From an uncultured Bacteroidales bacterium (GTDB lineage Bacteria; Bacteroidota; Bacteroidia; Bacteroidales; UBA11471), in the NCBI GenBank assembly GCA_947589325.1, contig CANQAM010000005.1:1-64000 (forward strand): a stretch of DNA of 64,000 nt, in the 5' to 3' direction. The notes under the pieces are model-generated. The model was not told where the DNA came from, searched no databases, and worked only from the letters and a program-made list of their open reading frames with translations. This document shows, in pieces, positions 16,674 through 26,147 of the stretch. Position 1 is the stretch's first letter, and every line of letters begins with the position of its first letter. The translations under genes were made by a program, and so were the position numbers.

Positions 16674-18188
16674 ATGAGTTTTACGTCGTTTTTCATCAAT
16701 CCGTTTTTCGCCGGACGGCAGCACCGCCACGACGAATATGCAACTCATGGCGACACACTGCAAAAAGAGCAGCTGCAATACCTGCTCCGCATGGCGCGGC
16801 AAACGGAATTCGGACAAAAGCACCATTTCAACGAAATACGCGATTATACCGACTTTGCCGCCCGCGTGCCCGTTGTCGATTACGAGGGCATGAAGCCTTA
16901 CATCGACCGCATGCTGCACGGGGAAAACAACTTGATATGGCCATCGAAAATAAAATGGTTTGCCAAGTCGTCGGGAACGACCAACGACAAAAGCAAATTT
17001 ATTCCCGTCAGCGACGAATGTCTGAAAAAAGATCATTACCAAGGCGGCTTCGATTCGGTGGCTGCCTACCTGCGCCACAACCCGCACAGCAAAATGTTTG
17101 CCGGAAAAAATCTCATTCTCGGCGGCAGTCATGCCATCAACCCGCTTTCTCCGGAAATTTCATACGGCGACTTGTCGGCGGTACTGCTCCAAAACAGCAG
17201 TCTGATTGTCAATGCTTTGCGTGCTCCACGATTGAAAATCGCCTTGATGAGTGAATGGGAAGAGAAAATAAAAGCCATCGTCGGCGACACGATACACCGC
17301 AACATCGTAAGTCTCTCCGGTGTTCCGTCGTGGATGATGACCCTTATCAAACGAATCCTGCAAGAGTGCAAAGCCGATAACCTGTGCGAGGTATGGCCGA
17401 ATCTCGAAGTGTTTTTCCACGGCGGCATCAGCTTCGAGCCGTACCGTCATTACTACCACGAACTGATACCTTCGGACAATATGCACTATGTGGAAACCTA
17501 CAATGCCTCCGAAGGATTTTTCGGAATACAGAACGACCCCGACCGGCACGACATGCTGTTGATGCTCGACCTCGGCGTGTTCTACGAATTTATGCCGCTT
17601 GCCGACATCGACTCCGACAATCCGCGTCTGCTGCCCGTCTGGGAAGTGAAAGAGGGCGAAAACTACGCCCTCGTCATCTCCTCGTGCAACGGGTTGTGGC
17701 GATACCTCATCGGCGACACCGTAAAAATCACTTCGACAGCTCCCGTAAAATTCATTATCTCGGGACGCACGAAACACTACATCAACGCTTTCGGCGAGGA
17801 GTTGATGGTTTCGAATGCCGAAAAAGGACTGGCGGAGGCTTGCAAAGCCTGTCATTGCAAAATCGTCAATTACAGTGCCGCGCCGGTATTCATGTCCGAC
17901 AAAAGCCGCGGACGGCATCAATGGCTTATCGAGTTCGAGAAAGCGCCGGAAGATATGGAGGCATTTGCCGACCGGCTCGACACGGCGCTGCAACAGGTAA
18001 ACTCCGACTACGAAGCCAAACGCTACAAAGGCATTTTTCTCGACCGGCTCGAAGTCATTGCGGCTCGTCCGCACCTGTTCGACGACTGGCTGCGCGAAAA
18101 AGGGAAACTCGGCGGACAACACAAAATTCCCCGCCTGAGCAACAACCGCGACCTGATAGAAGAAATGTTGAAACTAAACCGTAAATAA
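16674..18188 (+). CDS. GH3 auxin-responsive-promoter family protein
   Basis: A 504-aa member of the GH3 family. In plants these adenylate jasmonate or auxin with ATP and join them to amino acids; bacterial members are widespread in Bacteroidota but their substrates are unknown. ATP-binding landmarks include [17 protein letters not shown] (about 99-115), the central [11 protein letters not shown] (about 275-285) and the C-terminal [15 protein letters not shown]. No signal peptide is present, so it is cytoplasmic. It has its own -7 box and ends 16 bp before metG, so readthrough into metG is likely. Confidence 0.85.
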   Translation: MSFTSFFINPFFAGRQHRHDEYATHGDTLQKEQLQYLLRMARQTEFGQKHHFNEIRDYTDFAARVPVVDYEGMKPYIDRMLHGENNLIWPSKIKWFAKSSGTTNDKSKFIPVSDECLKKDHYQGGFDSVAAYLRHNPHSKMFAGKNLILGGSHAINPLSPEISYGDLSAVLLQNSSLIVNALRAPRLKIALMSEWEEKIKAIVGDTIHRNIVSLSGVPSWMMTLIKRILQECKADNLCEVWPNLEVFFHGGISFEPYRHYYHELIPSDNMHYVETYNASEGFFGIQNDPDRHDMLLMLDLGVFYEFMPLADIDSDNPRLLPVWEVKEGENYALVISSCNGLWRYLIGDTVKITSTAPVKFIISGRTKHYINAFGEELMVSNAEKGLAEACKACHCKIVNYSAAPVFMSDKSRGRHQWLIEFEKAPEDMEAFADRLDTALQQVNSDYEAKRYKGIFLDRLEVIAARPHLFDDWLREKGKLGGQHKIPRLSNNRDLIEEMLKLNRK

Positions 18189-18204
18189 CAGAAAAACAGA
18201 ACGT

Positions 18205-20247
18205 ATGGAAGAAAAGAAATTCAAACGCATTCTTGTAACGACTGCACTCCCCTATGCCAACGGTCCCGTACACATCGGACACCTTGCCGGCGTGTACGTA
18301 CCCGCCGACATCTACGTCCGCTACCAACGGCTCAAAGGCAGAGATGTGCTCCACATCGGCGGCTCCGACGAACACGGCGTTCCCATCACGCTGAAAGCGC
18401 GGAAAGAGGGCGTTACGCCGCAAGACATCGTCGATCGCTATCATGCAATCATCAAAAAATCGTTTGAAGAGTTCGGCATTTCATTCGACATTTACTCCCG
18501 TACGACATCGGAAATTCATTGCAAAACGGCGTCCGATTTCTTCCGTAAACTTTACGATAAAGGCGTATTCATCGAAAAAACTTCGGAACAATACTACGAC
18601 GAAGAGGCGCAGCAATTCCTCGCCGACCGCTACATCACCGGCACCTGCCCGCACTGTAAAAACGAGCGGGCATACGGCGACCAGTGCGAGGCATGCGGTA
18701 CGTCGCTCAACGCCACCGACCTGATAAACCCGAAATCGGCTATCAGCGGTTCCACCCCCGTATTGCGGGAGACGAAGCACTGGTACCTGCCGCTCGACCG
18801 CTACGAGAATTTTCTGAAAGAGTGGATTCTCGAAGGACATAAAGAGTGGAAGCCGAATGTGTACGGACAGTGCAAATCGTGGCTCGACTTGGGTTTGCAG
18901 CCGCGCGCCGTGAGCCGCGACCTCGACTGGGGCGTGCCCGTTCCCGTCGAAGGCGCCGAAGGCAAAGTGCTCTACGTATGGTTCGATGCCCCTATCGGCT
19001 ACATATCGAACACGAAAGAATTGCGCCCCGACGATTGGGAAAAGTATTGGAAAGACCCCGAAACGAAGTTGGTACACTTCATCGGAAAAGACAACATCGT
19101 GTTCCACTGCATCGTGTTCCCCGCCATGCTGAAAGCCGAAGGCAGCTACATTCTTCCCGAAAACGTGCCGGCAAACGAATTTCTCAACCTCGAAGGCGAT
19201 AAAATTTCTACTTCCCGCAACTGGGCGGTATGGCTGCACGAATATCTGGAAGATTTTCCGGGCAAACAGGACGTGCTGCGCTATGTCCTCACGGCAAATG
19301 CGCCCGAGACCAAAGACAACGATTTCACGTGGAAAGATTTTCAAGCCCGCAACAACAACGAGTTGGTGGCAATTCTCGGAAATTTCATCAACCGCTCGAT
19401 GGTGCTCACACACAAATATTTCGACGGAAAAGTGCCGGCTTGCGGCGAACTCACCGACTACGACCGCGCCACGCTCAAAGAGTTTTCCGACGTAAAGGAA
19501 CGGGTGGAAAACTGCATCGAAAACTACCGCTTCCGCGAAGCGTTGAAAGAGGCGATGAACCTCGCCCGCATCGGCAATAAATATTTAGCAGACACCGAAC
19601 CGTGGAAAATAGCCAAAAGCGATATGCCCCGCGTAGCGACAATTCTCAACCTTTCCCTGCAAATCGCCGCCAACCTGTCTATCGCTTTCGAGCCGTTCCT
19701 GCCTTTCACCGCCAAGAAAATACGCGCGATGCTCGGCTTGGCGACCGTCGAATGGGATATGCTCGGCCGCATCGACATTCTGCCGGAAAACACGCAGCTG
19801 GCAGAGCCGATACTTCTCTTCGAGAAAATCGACGACAGCGTGGTCGAAGCGCAAATCAAGAAACTGAACGACACGAAAGCCGCCAACGAAAAAGCGGCGC
19901 ACAAAGCAGAACCCGTCGCTCCTACCATAGAATTCGACGACTTCCTGAAACTCGATATTCGCGTGGGAACAGTGCTGGAATGCCAAAAAGTGCCCAAAGC
20001 CGACAAACTGCTGCAATTCAAAATCGACGACGGATTGGGCGGGCGCACCATCATATCGGGCATAGCCAAACACTACAAGCCCGAAGATTTGGTCGGAAAG
20101 CAGGTTTGTTTCATTGCCAACCTCGCCCCCCGCAAGCTCAAAGGCATCGAATCGCAAGGCATGATTCTCTCGGCAGAAGATGCCGACGGACGTTTAGTCG
20201 TCATCACCCCCGACACGCCCGTTGCCGGCGGCTCTTGTGTAAAATGA
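18205..20247 (+). CDS. metG: Methionyl-tRNA synthetase
   Basis: Charges tRNA-Met with methionine. The 680-aa protein has the HIGH signature in [13 protein letters not shown] (near residue 20), a zinc knuckle [18 protein letters not shown], and the second signature as [12 protein letters not shown] (the KMSKS loop as KISTS). The anticodon-binding helical domain follows. From about residue 575 a C-terminal EMAP/Trbp111-like tRNA-binding domain is fused ([31 protein letters not shown]), as is usual in this lineage. The gene is terminated by a strong hairpin before the flippase gene. Confidence 0.96.
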   Translation: MEEKKFKRILVTTALPYANGPVHIGHLAGVYVPADIYVRYQRLKGRDVLHIGGSDEHGVPITLKARKEGVTPQDIVDRYHAIIKKSFEEFGISFDIYSRTTSEIHCKTASDFFRKLYDKGVFIEKTSEQYYDEEAQQFLADRYITGTCPHCKNERAYGDQCEACGTSLNATDLINPKSAISGSTPVLRETKHWYLPLDRYENFLKEWILEGHKEWKPNVYGQCKSWLDLGLQPRAVSRDLDWGVPVPVEGAEGKVLYVWFDAPIGYISNTKELRPDDWEKYWKDPETKLVHFIGKDNIVFHCIVFPAMLKAEGSYILPENVPANEFLNLEGDKISTSRNWAVWLHEYLEDFPGKQDVLRYVLTANAPETKDNDFTWKDFQARNNNELVAILGNFINRSMVLTHKYFDGKVPACGELTDYDRATLKEFSDVKERVENCIENYRFREALKEAMNLARIGNKYLADTEPWKIAKSDMPRVATILNLSLQIAANLSIAFEPFLPFTAKKIRAMLGLATVEWDMLGRIDILPENTQLAEPILLFEKIDDSVVEAQIKKLNDTKAANEKAAHKAEPVAPTIEFDDFLKLDIRVGTVLECQKVPKADKLLQFKIDDGLGGRTIISGIAKHYKPEDLVGKQVCFIANLAPRKLKGIESQGMILSAEDADGRLVVITPDTPVAGGSCVK

Positions 20248-20264
20248 TTTTTCAAAAACGCCTG

Positions 20265-20298
20265 TTTGTCCCGACGGTGTGCCGTCGGGACAAATTTT
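20265..20298 (+). terminator. Intrinsic terminator after metG
   Basis: A perfect 13-bp stem (20265-20277 with 20282-20294) closes a 4-nt loop and is followed by TTTT. It lies between the metG stop and the flippase start at 20306. Confidence 0.8.
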
Positions 20299-20305
20299 CG
20301 ACAAT

Positions 20306-21763
20306 ATGCGGGAGAATCTGAAAAAACGGACGCTCAATGCCCTTGTTTGGAGTTTCATCGACAAATGCGGGCAACAACTTCTGTATTTCGCTTCCGGCAT
20401 CGTTTTGGCAAACCTGCTTACGCCCGAAGATTTCGGAAAAGTCGGCGTTCTCACTCTTTTCATCTCCCTGTCGGGAATATTGACGGACAGCGGTTTCGGC
20501 TCGGCGCTCATACGCAAAAAAGAGGCGACGGAAGCCGATTACAGCACGGTGTTTTACTTCAATCTTTTAGTCGGGGTCGTTCTCTACGGAATCTTGTTTT
20601 TCACGGCGCCCGTCATCGCCCGCTTTCTCGAAATACCGGAACTTACGCTGATTGCCCGGCTGCTTTTCCTGTCGATTGTCTTTCAAGGATTCGGACTTAT
20701 CCAACAGGTACGCCTCACTAAACACATCGCCTTTTCCCGACTGGCGCGCATCAACATCATTGCCATTCTCGGAGGCTCTTTGCTCGCCATTTTTCACGCC
20801 CTGTATTACCGAAACGTTTGGGCGTTGGTGGTTTTGCAGCTGAGCATCGCCGCGATACGCACCTTGCTGTTATGGCTGTTCGGACGCTGGCGTCCCCGTC
20901 CGATATTCCGGAAAAGCGCATTGGACGAATTTTTCGCATACAGCAGCCGGCTCATCGGCACCGGCATACTCAATGCCATTTACAATAACATTTACCCGCT
21001 GCTCATCGGAAAAGGATACAGCACCGTTACCGTCGGATACTATATGCAGGCGCATAAATTTCAAGAGGCGCCGTCGTCGCTTATCTCGTTGATTTTCCGC
21101 AGTGTGGCGTTTCCCGTGCTGTCGGCTATCCACGACGAACACGAACGCATGATACGCATATTCCGCAAATACATACACGCGGTGGCATTTTTCATTTTCC
21201 CCGTCATGACCCTGTGTATCGTTGTGGCAGAGCCATTGGTGTGCATCTTACTGTCCGACAAATGGATAGAATCCATACCCTACTTGCAGCGCCTCTGCAT
21301 CGCCGGCGCGTTTTCACCGTTCATCATTCTCTATTACGACCTGTTCAACACGATAGGACGGTCGGACATCAATCTGAAAACGGAGCTTGTGAAAAAACTG
21401 CTGCTGACAGGCGGCATCATACTTTGCTTCGGACACGGAGTGTTCTCGCTCATCTGGCTGTGGGTGGGATACACGCTGGCATCGTTGGCGGCATCGACCC
21501 TATTAGGGCGACGGTTTACCGGCTATCGGATCGGGCAATTCGCTGCCGACATCGTGCCCTGCCTGCTGCTCGCCCTTATTGCCGGAGGTATCGCGTGGGC
21601 AAGTTATGCCCTCTGCCACACGCTGTTGTCGAAACTTTTGATTCCGACGGCAATCTACATTTTCGTCTATTTACTCGCCGCCCGCGTGGCAAAAATCGAA
21701 ATGTGGAAAGAAATTCATATCTTGTTCACGCGGGAAAGCACCCCGCCTACATCTGAAAAATAG
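20306..21763 (+). CDS. Wzx-like polysaccharide flippase (MOP superfamily)
   Basis: A 485-aa polytopic inner-membrane protein with about 12-14 hydrophobic helices. It would flip a lipid-linked oligosaccharide from the cytoplasmic to the outer face. The N-terminal pattern (TLNALVWSFIDKCGQQLLYF, then ANLLTPEDFGKVG and LTDSGFGSALI) is characteristic of the MOP/Polysacc_synt flippases. The ATG at 20306 (MRENLKKRT) follows the metG terminator hairpin; a GTG 9 codons earlier would lie inside the hairpin. The GT2 gene starts 3 bp after the stop, so the two form a small glycan export and assembly operon. Confidence 0.9.
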   Translation: MRENLKKRTLNALVWSFIDKCGQQLLYFASGIVLANLLTPEDFGKVGVLTLFISLSGILTDSGFGSALIRKKEATEADYSTVFYFNLLVGVVLYGILFFTAPVIARFLEIPELTLIARLLFLSIVFQGFGLIQQVRLTKHIAFSRLARINIIAILGGSLLAIFHALYYRNVWALVVLQLSIAAIRTLLLWLFGRWRPRPIFRKSALDEFFAYSSRLIGTGILNAIYNNIYPLLIGKGYSTVTVGYYMQAHKFQEAPSSLISLIFRSVAFPVLSAIHDEHERMIRIFRKYIHAVAFFIFPVMTLCIVVAEPLVCILLSDKWIESIPYLQRLCIAGAFSPFIILYYDLFNTIGRSDINLKTELVKKLLLTGGIILCFGHGVFSLIWLWVGYTLASLAASTLLGRRFTGYRIGQFAADIVPCLLLALIAGGIAWASYALCHTLLSKLLIPTAIYIFVYLLAARVAKIEMWKEIHILFTRESTPPTSEK

Positions 21764-21766
21764 ATT

Positions 21767-22519
21767 ATGAAAACACCTGTTTTTTCGATTATCACGATTA
21801 CTTTCAATGCGGAAGCGACGCTCGAACCGACCCTGCAATCGGTCGCAGCCCAGACTTTCACCGATTACGAATACCTCATCATCGACGGGGCATCGCGCGA
21901 CAACACCGTCGGCTTGGCGCATCGTTACGACAAATACATCGCCCGCATCGTCAGCGAACCCGACAAGGGTCTGTACGATGCCATGAACAAAGGTATGGCA
22001 CTGGCTTCGGGCGAATACCTGATTTTCCTGAATGCCGGCGACGCGCTTTTTGCACCCGATACATTAGGCAAAATCAACGATTTCATCGAAAAATCTCACC
22101 CTGATATTCTTTACGGGGAAACAGCTATTGTCGATAGCGACAGAAATTTCATCGCCATGCGGCGGTTGAAAGCCCCCGAACAATTGACATGGAAAAGTTT
22201 CCGTATGGGTATGCTGGTGTGTCATCAGGCTTTTATCGTCCGTCGGGAGCTTGCGCCGGCATACGACCTCCGCTATCGCTTCTCCGCCGACTTCGACTGG
22301 TGCATTCGCTGCATGAAAAAAGCCAGTTCCATCGTCAATACGCACAACACGCTCATCAATTACCTGAACGAAGGAACAACCACCCGAAACAGGAAAGCCT
22401 CGCTCAAAGAGCGCTATCGCATCATGACAAAATATTACGGGCATATTTCCGTGTTGCTGCGGCACCTCTGGTTTGCCGTGCGATTCGCAGCTGCGCGAGC
22501 GATGCACCGGCAGGTGTAA
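21767..22519 (+). CDS. GT2 family glycosyltransferase
   Basis: A 250-aa inverting GT-A glycosyltransferase. FSIITITFNAEATLEPTL opens the nucleotide-binding fold, with EYLIIDGASRDNT, DKGLYDAMNKGMALASGE and LNAGD giving the DxD-like site. It resembles WcaA-type colanic or capsular transferases. It lies 3 bp after the flippase gene and is convergent, with 1 bp between stops, to the AlkD-like gene. The donor and acceptor are unknown. Confidence 0.9.
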   Translation: MKTPVFSIITITFNAEATLEPTLQSVAAQTFTDYEYLIIDGASRDNTVGLAHRYDKYIARIVSEPDKGLYDAMNKGMALASGEYLIFLNAGDALFAPDTLGKINDFIEKSHPDILYGETAIVDSDRNFIAMRRLKAPEQLTWKSFRMGMLVCHQAFIVRRELAPAYDLRYRFSADFDWCIRCMKKASSIVNTHNTLINYLNEGTTTRNRKASLKERYRIMTKYYGHISVLLRHLWFAVRFAAARAMHRQV

Positions 22520-22520
22520 A

Positions 22521-23255
22521 TCATTTGCGCAGGAAACGGGCGCGCTCGTCTGCCGGAAACCGCTCTATCGCATATCGCAGCATCGTGCGGGGCATGCGGG
22601 TGTAACGCTCTTCCAGAAACGAAACCAAAAGCGGCTTGTCGCGCTTCCCGACTTCGCGTAGCATCCACCCGACCGCCTTTTGTATCAAATCGTGCTTGTG
22701 TGTCAAGAGTTTATCGGCAATACGCAGGGTATCGACAAAATCATTTTTCCGGATATATTCAAACGTGGCAACGATTGCAATCCGCTGCTCCCAAAGAAGT
22801 GTCGAAGCAGCCAGCCGGTCGAGCAGCGAGCGGTCGCGGGATAACAGGTGCGCACCGACAATCTGCCGAGCCGAAAGATCGACCAAATCCCAATTGTCGA
22901 TATACTTCGTATGCATCAAATAGTGGGAGAATATTTCGTCCCGCGTTTTCTCGTCGGCTTTCGGATATTGCAGCGTCCAAATAAGCAATGCCAGCAAACG
23001 GCATTCGTGCACGGGGTCGGCAAGCAGCGGCAGCACCTCTGCCGGCGACAAGCGTGCGGCAAACTCCCGCGCAATACGCCTCACGTCGGGGACATACACG
23101 CCGATGAACACGTCGCCCTCGCCATATTCGCCGACACCGGTTTTGAAAAATCGGGCAAGCATCGCCGCCCGCTGCGGTGTAGCGGCGGCAAATAAACGCT
23201 CCCGCGCCTCCTTCGCACACGGATTCATCGAAAAAACTCGTATTTTTTGCGTCAT
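22521..23255 (-). CDS. DNA alkylation repair protein (AlkD-like HEAT-repeat glycosylase)
   Basis: A 244-aa all-helical protein of the AlkD family, which excises N3- and N7-alkylpurines by wrapping HEAT-like repeats around DNA. Recognisable stretches are VPDVRRIAREFA, RLLALLIWTLQYPKAD, YIDNWDLVDLSA and a C-terminal LIQKAVGWMLREVG repeat. The start at 23255 is supported by an ATGA overlap with the stop of the upstream dehydrogenase, implying translational coupling. Whether it is an active glycosylase cannot be settled by eye. Confidence 0.85.
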   Translation of the reverse strand: MTQKIRVFSMNPCAKEARERLFAAATPQRAAMLARFFKTGVGEYGEGDVFIGVYVPDVRRIAREFAARLSPAEVLPLLADPVHECRLLALLIWTLQYPKADEKTRDEIFSHYLMHTKYIDNWDLVDLSARQIVGAHLLSRDRSLLDRLAASTLLWEQRIAIVATFEYIRKNDFVDTLRIADKLLTHKHDLIQKAVGWMLREVGKRDKPLLVSFLEERYTRMPRTMLRYAIERFPADERARFLRK

Positions 23256-24220
23256 AACAGATTGACCTTATCGATATGTCCGCCTTCAAAAAAATGGATA
23301 ATGTTGCGCGAAACATGGGCTGCCATTTCGTGGCGTATCTCTACGGTCTGCGTTCCCACGTGCGGAGTCAAAACGACATTGTCGAGCCGCGTCAGTTCCA
23401 GAATGGGATAGTTGCCGTGCTCGAATACATCGAGTCCCGCCGCCCATATCGTACCGGTGCGCAACGCCTCTGCCAGCGCGGCTTCATCGACTAACGGACC
23501 GCGCGCCGTATTGACGAGTACCGCCGTCGGTTTCATCTTGTGCAGCTCCTCCGCCCCGATGACATGATACGTTTCCGCCGTATGCGGCGCGTTGAGCGAA
23601 ACGGCGTCGGACACGCGCAGCAGTTCGTCGAGCGAAAGATACACGGCTCCGTAACGCCGTTCGGTCGCTTCGTCGAGCCGGTGGCGGTTGTGATACACAA
23701 TTTTCATGCCCGCAGCCACTGCCCGTCGGGCAAGCGCCTGCCCGATGCGCCCCATGCCTATGATGCCCAACGTCGCACCGTACAGGGAGTGCCCGAGGTT
23801 GGTCAGCAATTCGACTTTCACCGAGCCGGGTGTGCGCAGCCGCCGGTCGAGTTCCGAAATGCGGCGGAAAGTTGCCAACAGCAGCCCCATGGCAAGGTCG
23901 GCAGTAGGCTCGGTAACCGGGTCGGGCGTATTGGTTACCTGTATGCCTTTCTGCGTGGCGTATGCCACATCTATATTATCGTAGCCGACGGCATAATTCG
24001 AAATGATTTTGAGTTTCGGCGCCGCGTCCATCAACCGTTTATCGACCGGAAAATTGAACATGGATTGCAGCGCGTCGTAATCGGGAATCATACCCAGCAC
24101 TTCGTCGTACGTGAACGACTCCGCCCCCTCCGGTGGAAAAGTTACATCGTATTTCTGCATCAACTCGGCATAGCCGTCGCGCCACATATTGTATGTTACC
24201 AACACTTTTTTCTTTTCCAT
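23252..24220 (-). CDS. D-isomer-specific 2-hydroxyacid dehydrogenase
   Basis: A 322-aa NAD(P)-dependent dehydrogenase of the glyoxylate/hydroxypyruvate reductase type. The Rossmann motif is GIIGMGRIGQA; the catalytic triad is Arg in NTARGPLVDE, Glu in GLDVFEHG and His in LTPHVGT. The N-terminal YAVGYDNIDV supports the family. Glyoxylate, hydroxypyruvate or another 2-oxoacid may be the substrate. It is co-directional with the overlapping AlkD-like gene and divergent from the SpmA-SpmB gene across 153 bp. Confidence 0.9.
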   Translation of the reverse strand: MEKKKVLVTYNMWRDGYAELMQKYDVTFPPEGAESFTYDEVLGMIPDYDALQSMFNFPVDKRLMDAAPKLKIISNYAVGYDNIDVAYATQKGIQVTNTPDPVTEPTADLAMGLLLATFRRISELDRRLRTPGSVKVELLTNLGHSLYGATLGIIGMGRIGQALARRAVAAGMKIVYHNRHRLDEATERRYGAVYLSLDELLRVSDAVSLNAPHTAETYHVIGAEELHKMKPTAVLVNTARGPLVDEAALAEALRTGTIWAAGLDVFEHGNYPILELTRLDNVVLTPHVGTQTVEIRHEMAAHVSRNIIHFFEGGHIDKVNLL

Positions 24221-24237
24221 ATCGGCAAATTTTTAAG

Positions 24238-24254
24238 CAAAAGTAGCAAAAATA
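24238..24254 (-). promoter_or_regulatory. Two adjacent -7 elements upstream of the 2-hydroxyacid dehydrogenase
   Basis: On the minus strand the sequence contains TATTTTTG (24254-24247) followed at once by TACTTTTG (24245-24238). Both match TAnnTTTG. Either would place the start site close to the ATG at 24220. Confidence 0.5.
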
Positions 24255-24343
24255 TTTCATTCTGTTCGGTCGGGACGTATCCTTCGTTTTATCTTCCTTT
24301 GAAAATAATTCGGGAAAGGCGATGCGTTTCGCCGGCAAAAACG

Positions 24344-24351
24344 TATTTTTG
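24344..24351 (+). promoter_or_regulatory. -7 element of the SpmA-SpmB fusion gene
   Basis: TATTTTTG, a TAnnTTTG box 22 bp before the ATG at 24374. Confidence 0.55.
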
Positions 24352-24373
24352 CCGAAAACAATTTTCTGCGCGC

Positions 24374-25606
24374 ATGGTACTCAACTATATTTGGATTTTC
24401 TTTTTCATCACGGCATTCATCGTCGCCGTTGTCCAAACACTGTTTTTCGGGAATCTCGGCATTTGGAACGACATCATGAATTCGACGTTTTCATCGGCAA
24501 AAACAGCTTTTGAAATTTCGTTGGGACTGACGGGCGTTCTGTCGCTGTGGTTAGGATTGATGAAAATCGGCGAGCGCGGCGGAGTCATCGCCACATTTTC
24601 GCACTGGATAAGTCCGTTGTTCTGCCGCCTCTTTCCCGACCTGCCCAAGAATCACCCTGCCTTCGGTTCGATATTCATGAATCTGTCTGCCAATATGTTA
24701 GGACTCGACAATGCCGCCACACCGCTGGGATTGAAAGCCATGAAAGAAATGCAGGAGGTCAATCCCGACAAAGAGCGCGCCAGCAATCCGATGATTATGT
24801 TTCTGGTGCTCAATACGACCGGACTGACCCTCGTGCCGCTCGGCGTCATGGTGTATCGGGCGCAAATGGGGGCTGCCAACCCGTCGGACATATTCCTGCC
24901 GATACTCATCGCCACTTATGTATCGACCCTCGTGGGACTAGTCGCCGTGTGCCTGAAACAGCGTATCAACCTATGCGACAAAGTGATACTCGGATTTCTC
25001 GGCGGATTGACATTGCTAATCGGCGGAATTTTGGCATTTTTCCTGCAACTGCCGCAAGAAAAAATTTCACTCTATTCGAGCTTTATCGCCAACGGACTGT
25101 TATTCTGCATCATCATCGGTTTTCTTGTGGCGGGAATCCGCAAACGCATCAACGTATATGAAGCCTTCGTCGAAGGGGCGAAAGAGGGTTTCAAAACTGC
25201 CGTAACGATTATTCCCTACTTGGTGGCGATACTCGTTGCCATTGCCGTCTTCCGCGCATCGGGTGCAATGGACTACATCATCTCCGGCATCACGACCGGC
25301 GTGAAAGCATTAGGCATCGACGCCGATTTCGTGGGCGCACTGCCGACGGCACTCATGAAACCGCTCAGCGGCAGCGGGGCGCGCGGTATGATGGTCGATG
25401 CAATGAGCACATACGGTGCCGACTCTTTTGTGGGGCGCGTGGCGTCCACCATACAAGGCGCAACCGACACAACGTTCTATATATTAGCTGTTTACTTCGG
25501 AAGCGTAGGTATACGCAACACCCGTTATGCCGCCGGCTACGGACTGTTGGCAGATTTTGCGGGCATCGTCGCCGCCATCGTCGTCGCCTATATTTTCTTC
25601 CATTAA
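24374..25606 (+). CDS. SpmA-SpmB fusion (nucleoside-recognition/Gate-domain membrane protein)
   Basis: A 410-aa polytopic membrane protein in which two Gate domains are joined in one chain. The N-terminal half (about 1-200: MKIGERGG, FMNLSANMLGLDNAATPLGLKAM) matches SpmA. The C-terminal half (about 215-410: VEGAKEGFKTAVTIIPYLVAI, PLSGSGARGMMVD, STIQGATDTTFYI) matches SpmB. In Firmicutes these proteins take part in spore dehydration; in this non-sporulating lineage a solute-transport role is more likely but unproven. The ATG at 24374 follows the -7 box; the open frame extends far upstream only because the antisense dehydrogenase gene leaves it open. Confidence 0.88.
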   Translation: MVLNYIWIFFFITAFIVAVVQTLFFGNLGIWNDIMNSTFSSAKTAFEISLGLTGVLSLWLGLMKIGERGGVIATFSHWISPLFCRLFPDLPKNHPAFGSIFMNLSANMLGLDNAATPLGLKAMKEMQEVNPDKERASNPMIMFLVLNTTGLTLVPLGVMVYRAQMGAANPSDIFLPILIATYVSTLVGLVAVCLKQRINLCDKVILGFLGGLTLLIGGILAFFLQLPQEKISLYSSFIANGLLFCIIIGFLVAGIRKRINVYEAFVEGAKEGFKTAVTIIPYLVAILVAIAVFRASGAMDYIISGITTGVKALGIDADFVGALPTALMKPLSGSGARGMMVDAMSTYGADSFVGRVASTIQGATDTTFYILAVYFGSVGIRNTRYAAGYGLLADFAGIVAAIVVAYIFFH

Positions 25607-25651
25607 ATCTTTTTTTCCTATCGGGTTGAGCGATAATCGCAACAAAAACGC

Positions 25652-25659
25652 TACCTTTG
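25652..25659 (+). promoter_or_regulatory. -7 element of the ybeY-mnmG region
   Basis: TACCTTTG, a TAnnTTTG box 28 bp before the ybeY ATG. A TTG lies 23 bp upstream, slightly longer than the best spacing. Confidence 0.55.
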
Positions 25660-25687
25660 CATGTTTTCGATTTCAACGTATAATATC

Positions 25688-26143
25688 ATGGCTATCAGTT
25701 ATTACGCCGAAGATACCCAAATGCCGCCCCTCAAAAAACGGGAGACAAATACATGGATACGCAGCGTGGCGGCCTTGTACGGGAAACAGTGCGGCGACAT
25801 TTCTTACATCTTCTGCACCGATGAGAAGATTCTCGAAGTGAACCGGAAATTTCTGCAACACGACTATTATACGGATATCATCACGTTCGATTATACCGAA
25901 AAAAAACGCATCTCCGGCGATATATTCATCAGCCTCGACACGGTGCAAAGCAACGCGCTCGCTTTCGGGACGACTTTCGGAAACGAACTGTACCACATCA
26001 TCATACACGGCATACTGCACTTGTGCGGCATAAACGACAAAGCGCCGGGCGAACGGGAAATCATGACGCAGAAAGAAAACGAGGCTCTCGCGCTGCTTCC
26101 CGCCGCACAAAAGAGCCGGATAGAGCAACTGCAACGAAAATAA
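25688..26143 (+). CDS. ybeY: Endoribonuclease YbeY, rRNA maturation factor
   Basis: A 151-aa single-domain metal-dependent endoribonuclease that takes part in 16S rRNA 3'-end maturation and ribosome quality control. TDIITFDY and the zinc motif HGILHLCGINDK are present. The third ligand position, usually His in HGxLHLxGYDH, appears shifted to Asp in this lineage's version. The ATG at 25688 is preferred to one 9 codons upstream because the upstream residues do not look family-like. mnmG begins 4 bp after the stop. Confidence 0.9.
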   Translation: MAISYYAEDTQMPPLKKRETNTWIRSVAALYGKQCGDISYIFCTDEKILEVNRKFLQHDYYTDIITFDYTEKKRISGDIFISLDTVQSNALAFGTTFGNELYHIIIHGILHLCGINDKAPGEREIMTQKENEALALLPAAQKSRIEQLQRK

Positions 26144-26147
26144 ATCT

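Noticed and set aside
19321..19345. Second parS-like site inside metG
   Set aside because: A CACGTG core is present (GATTTCACGTGGAAAG) but it differs from the 16-bp consensus at four positions and lies within coding sequence, so it is not supported.
24374..25606. Sporulation system
   Set aside because: Only a fused SpmA-SpmB is present, no other sporulation gene is seen, and the promoter signals are those of non-sporulating Bacteroidota.
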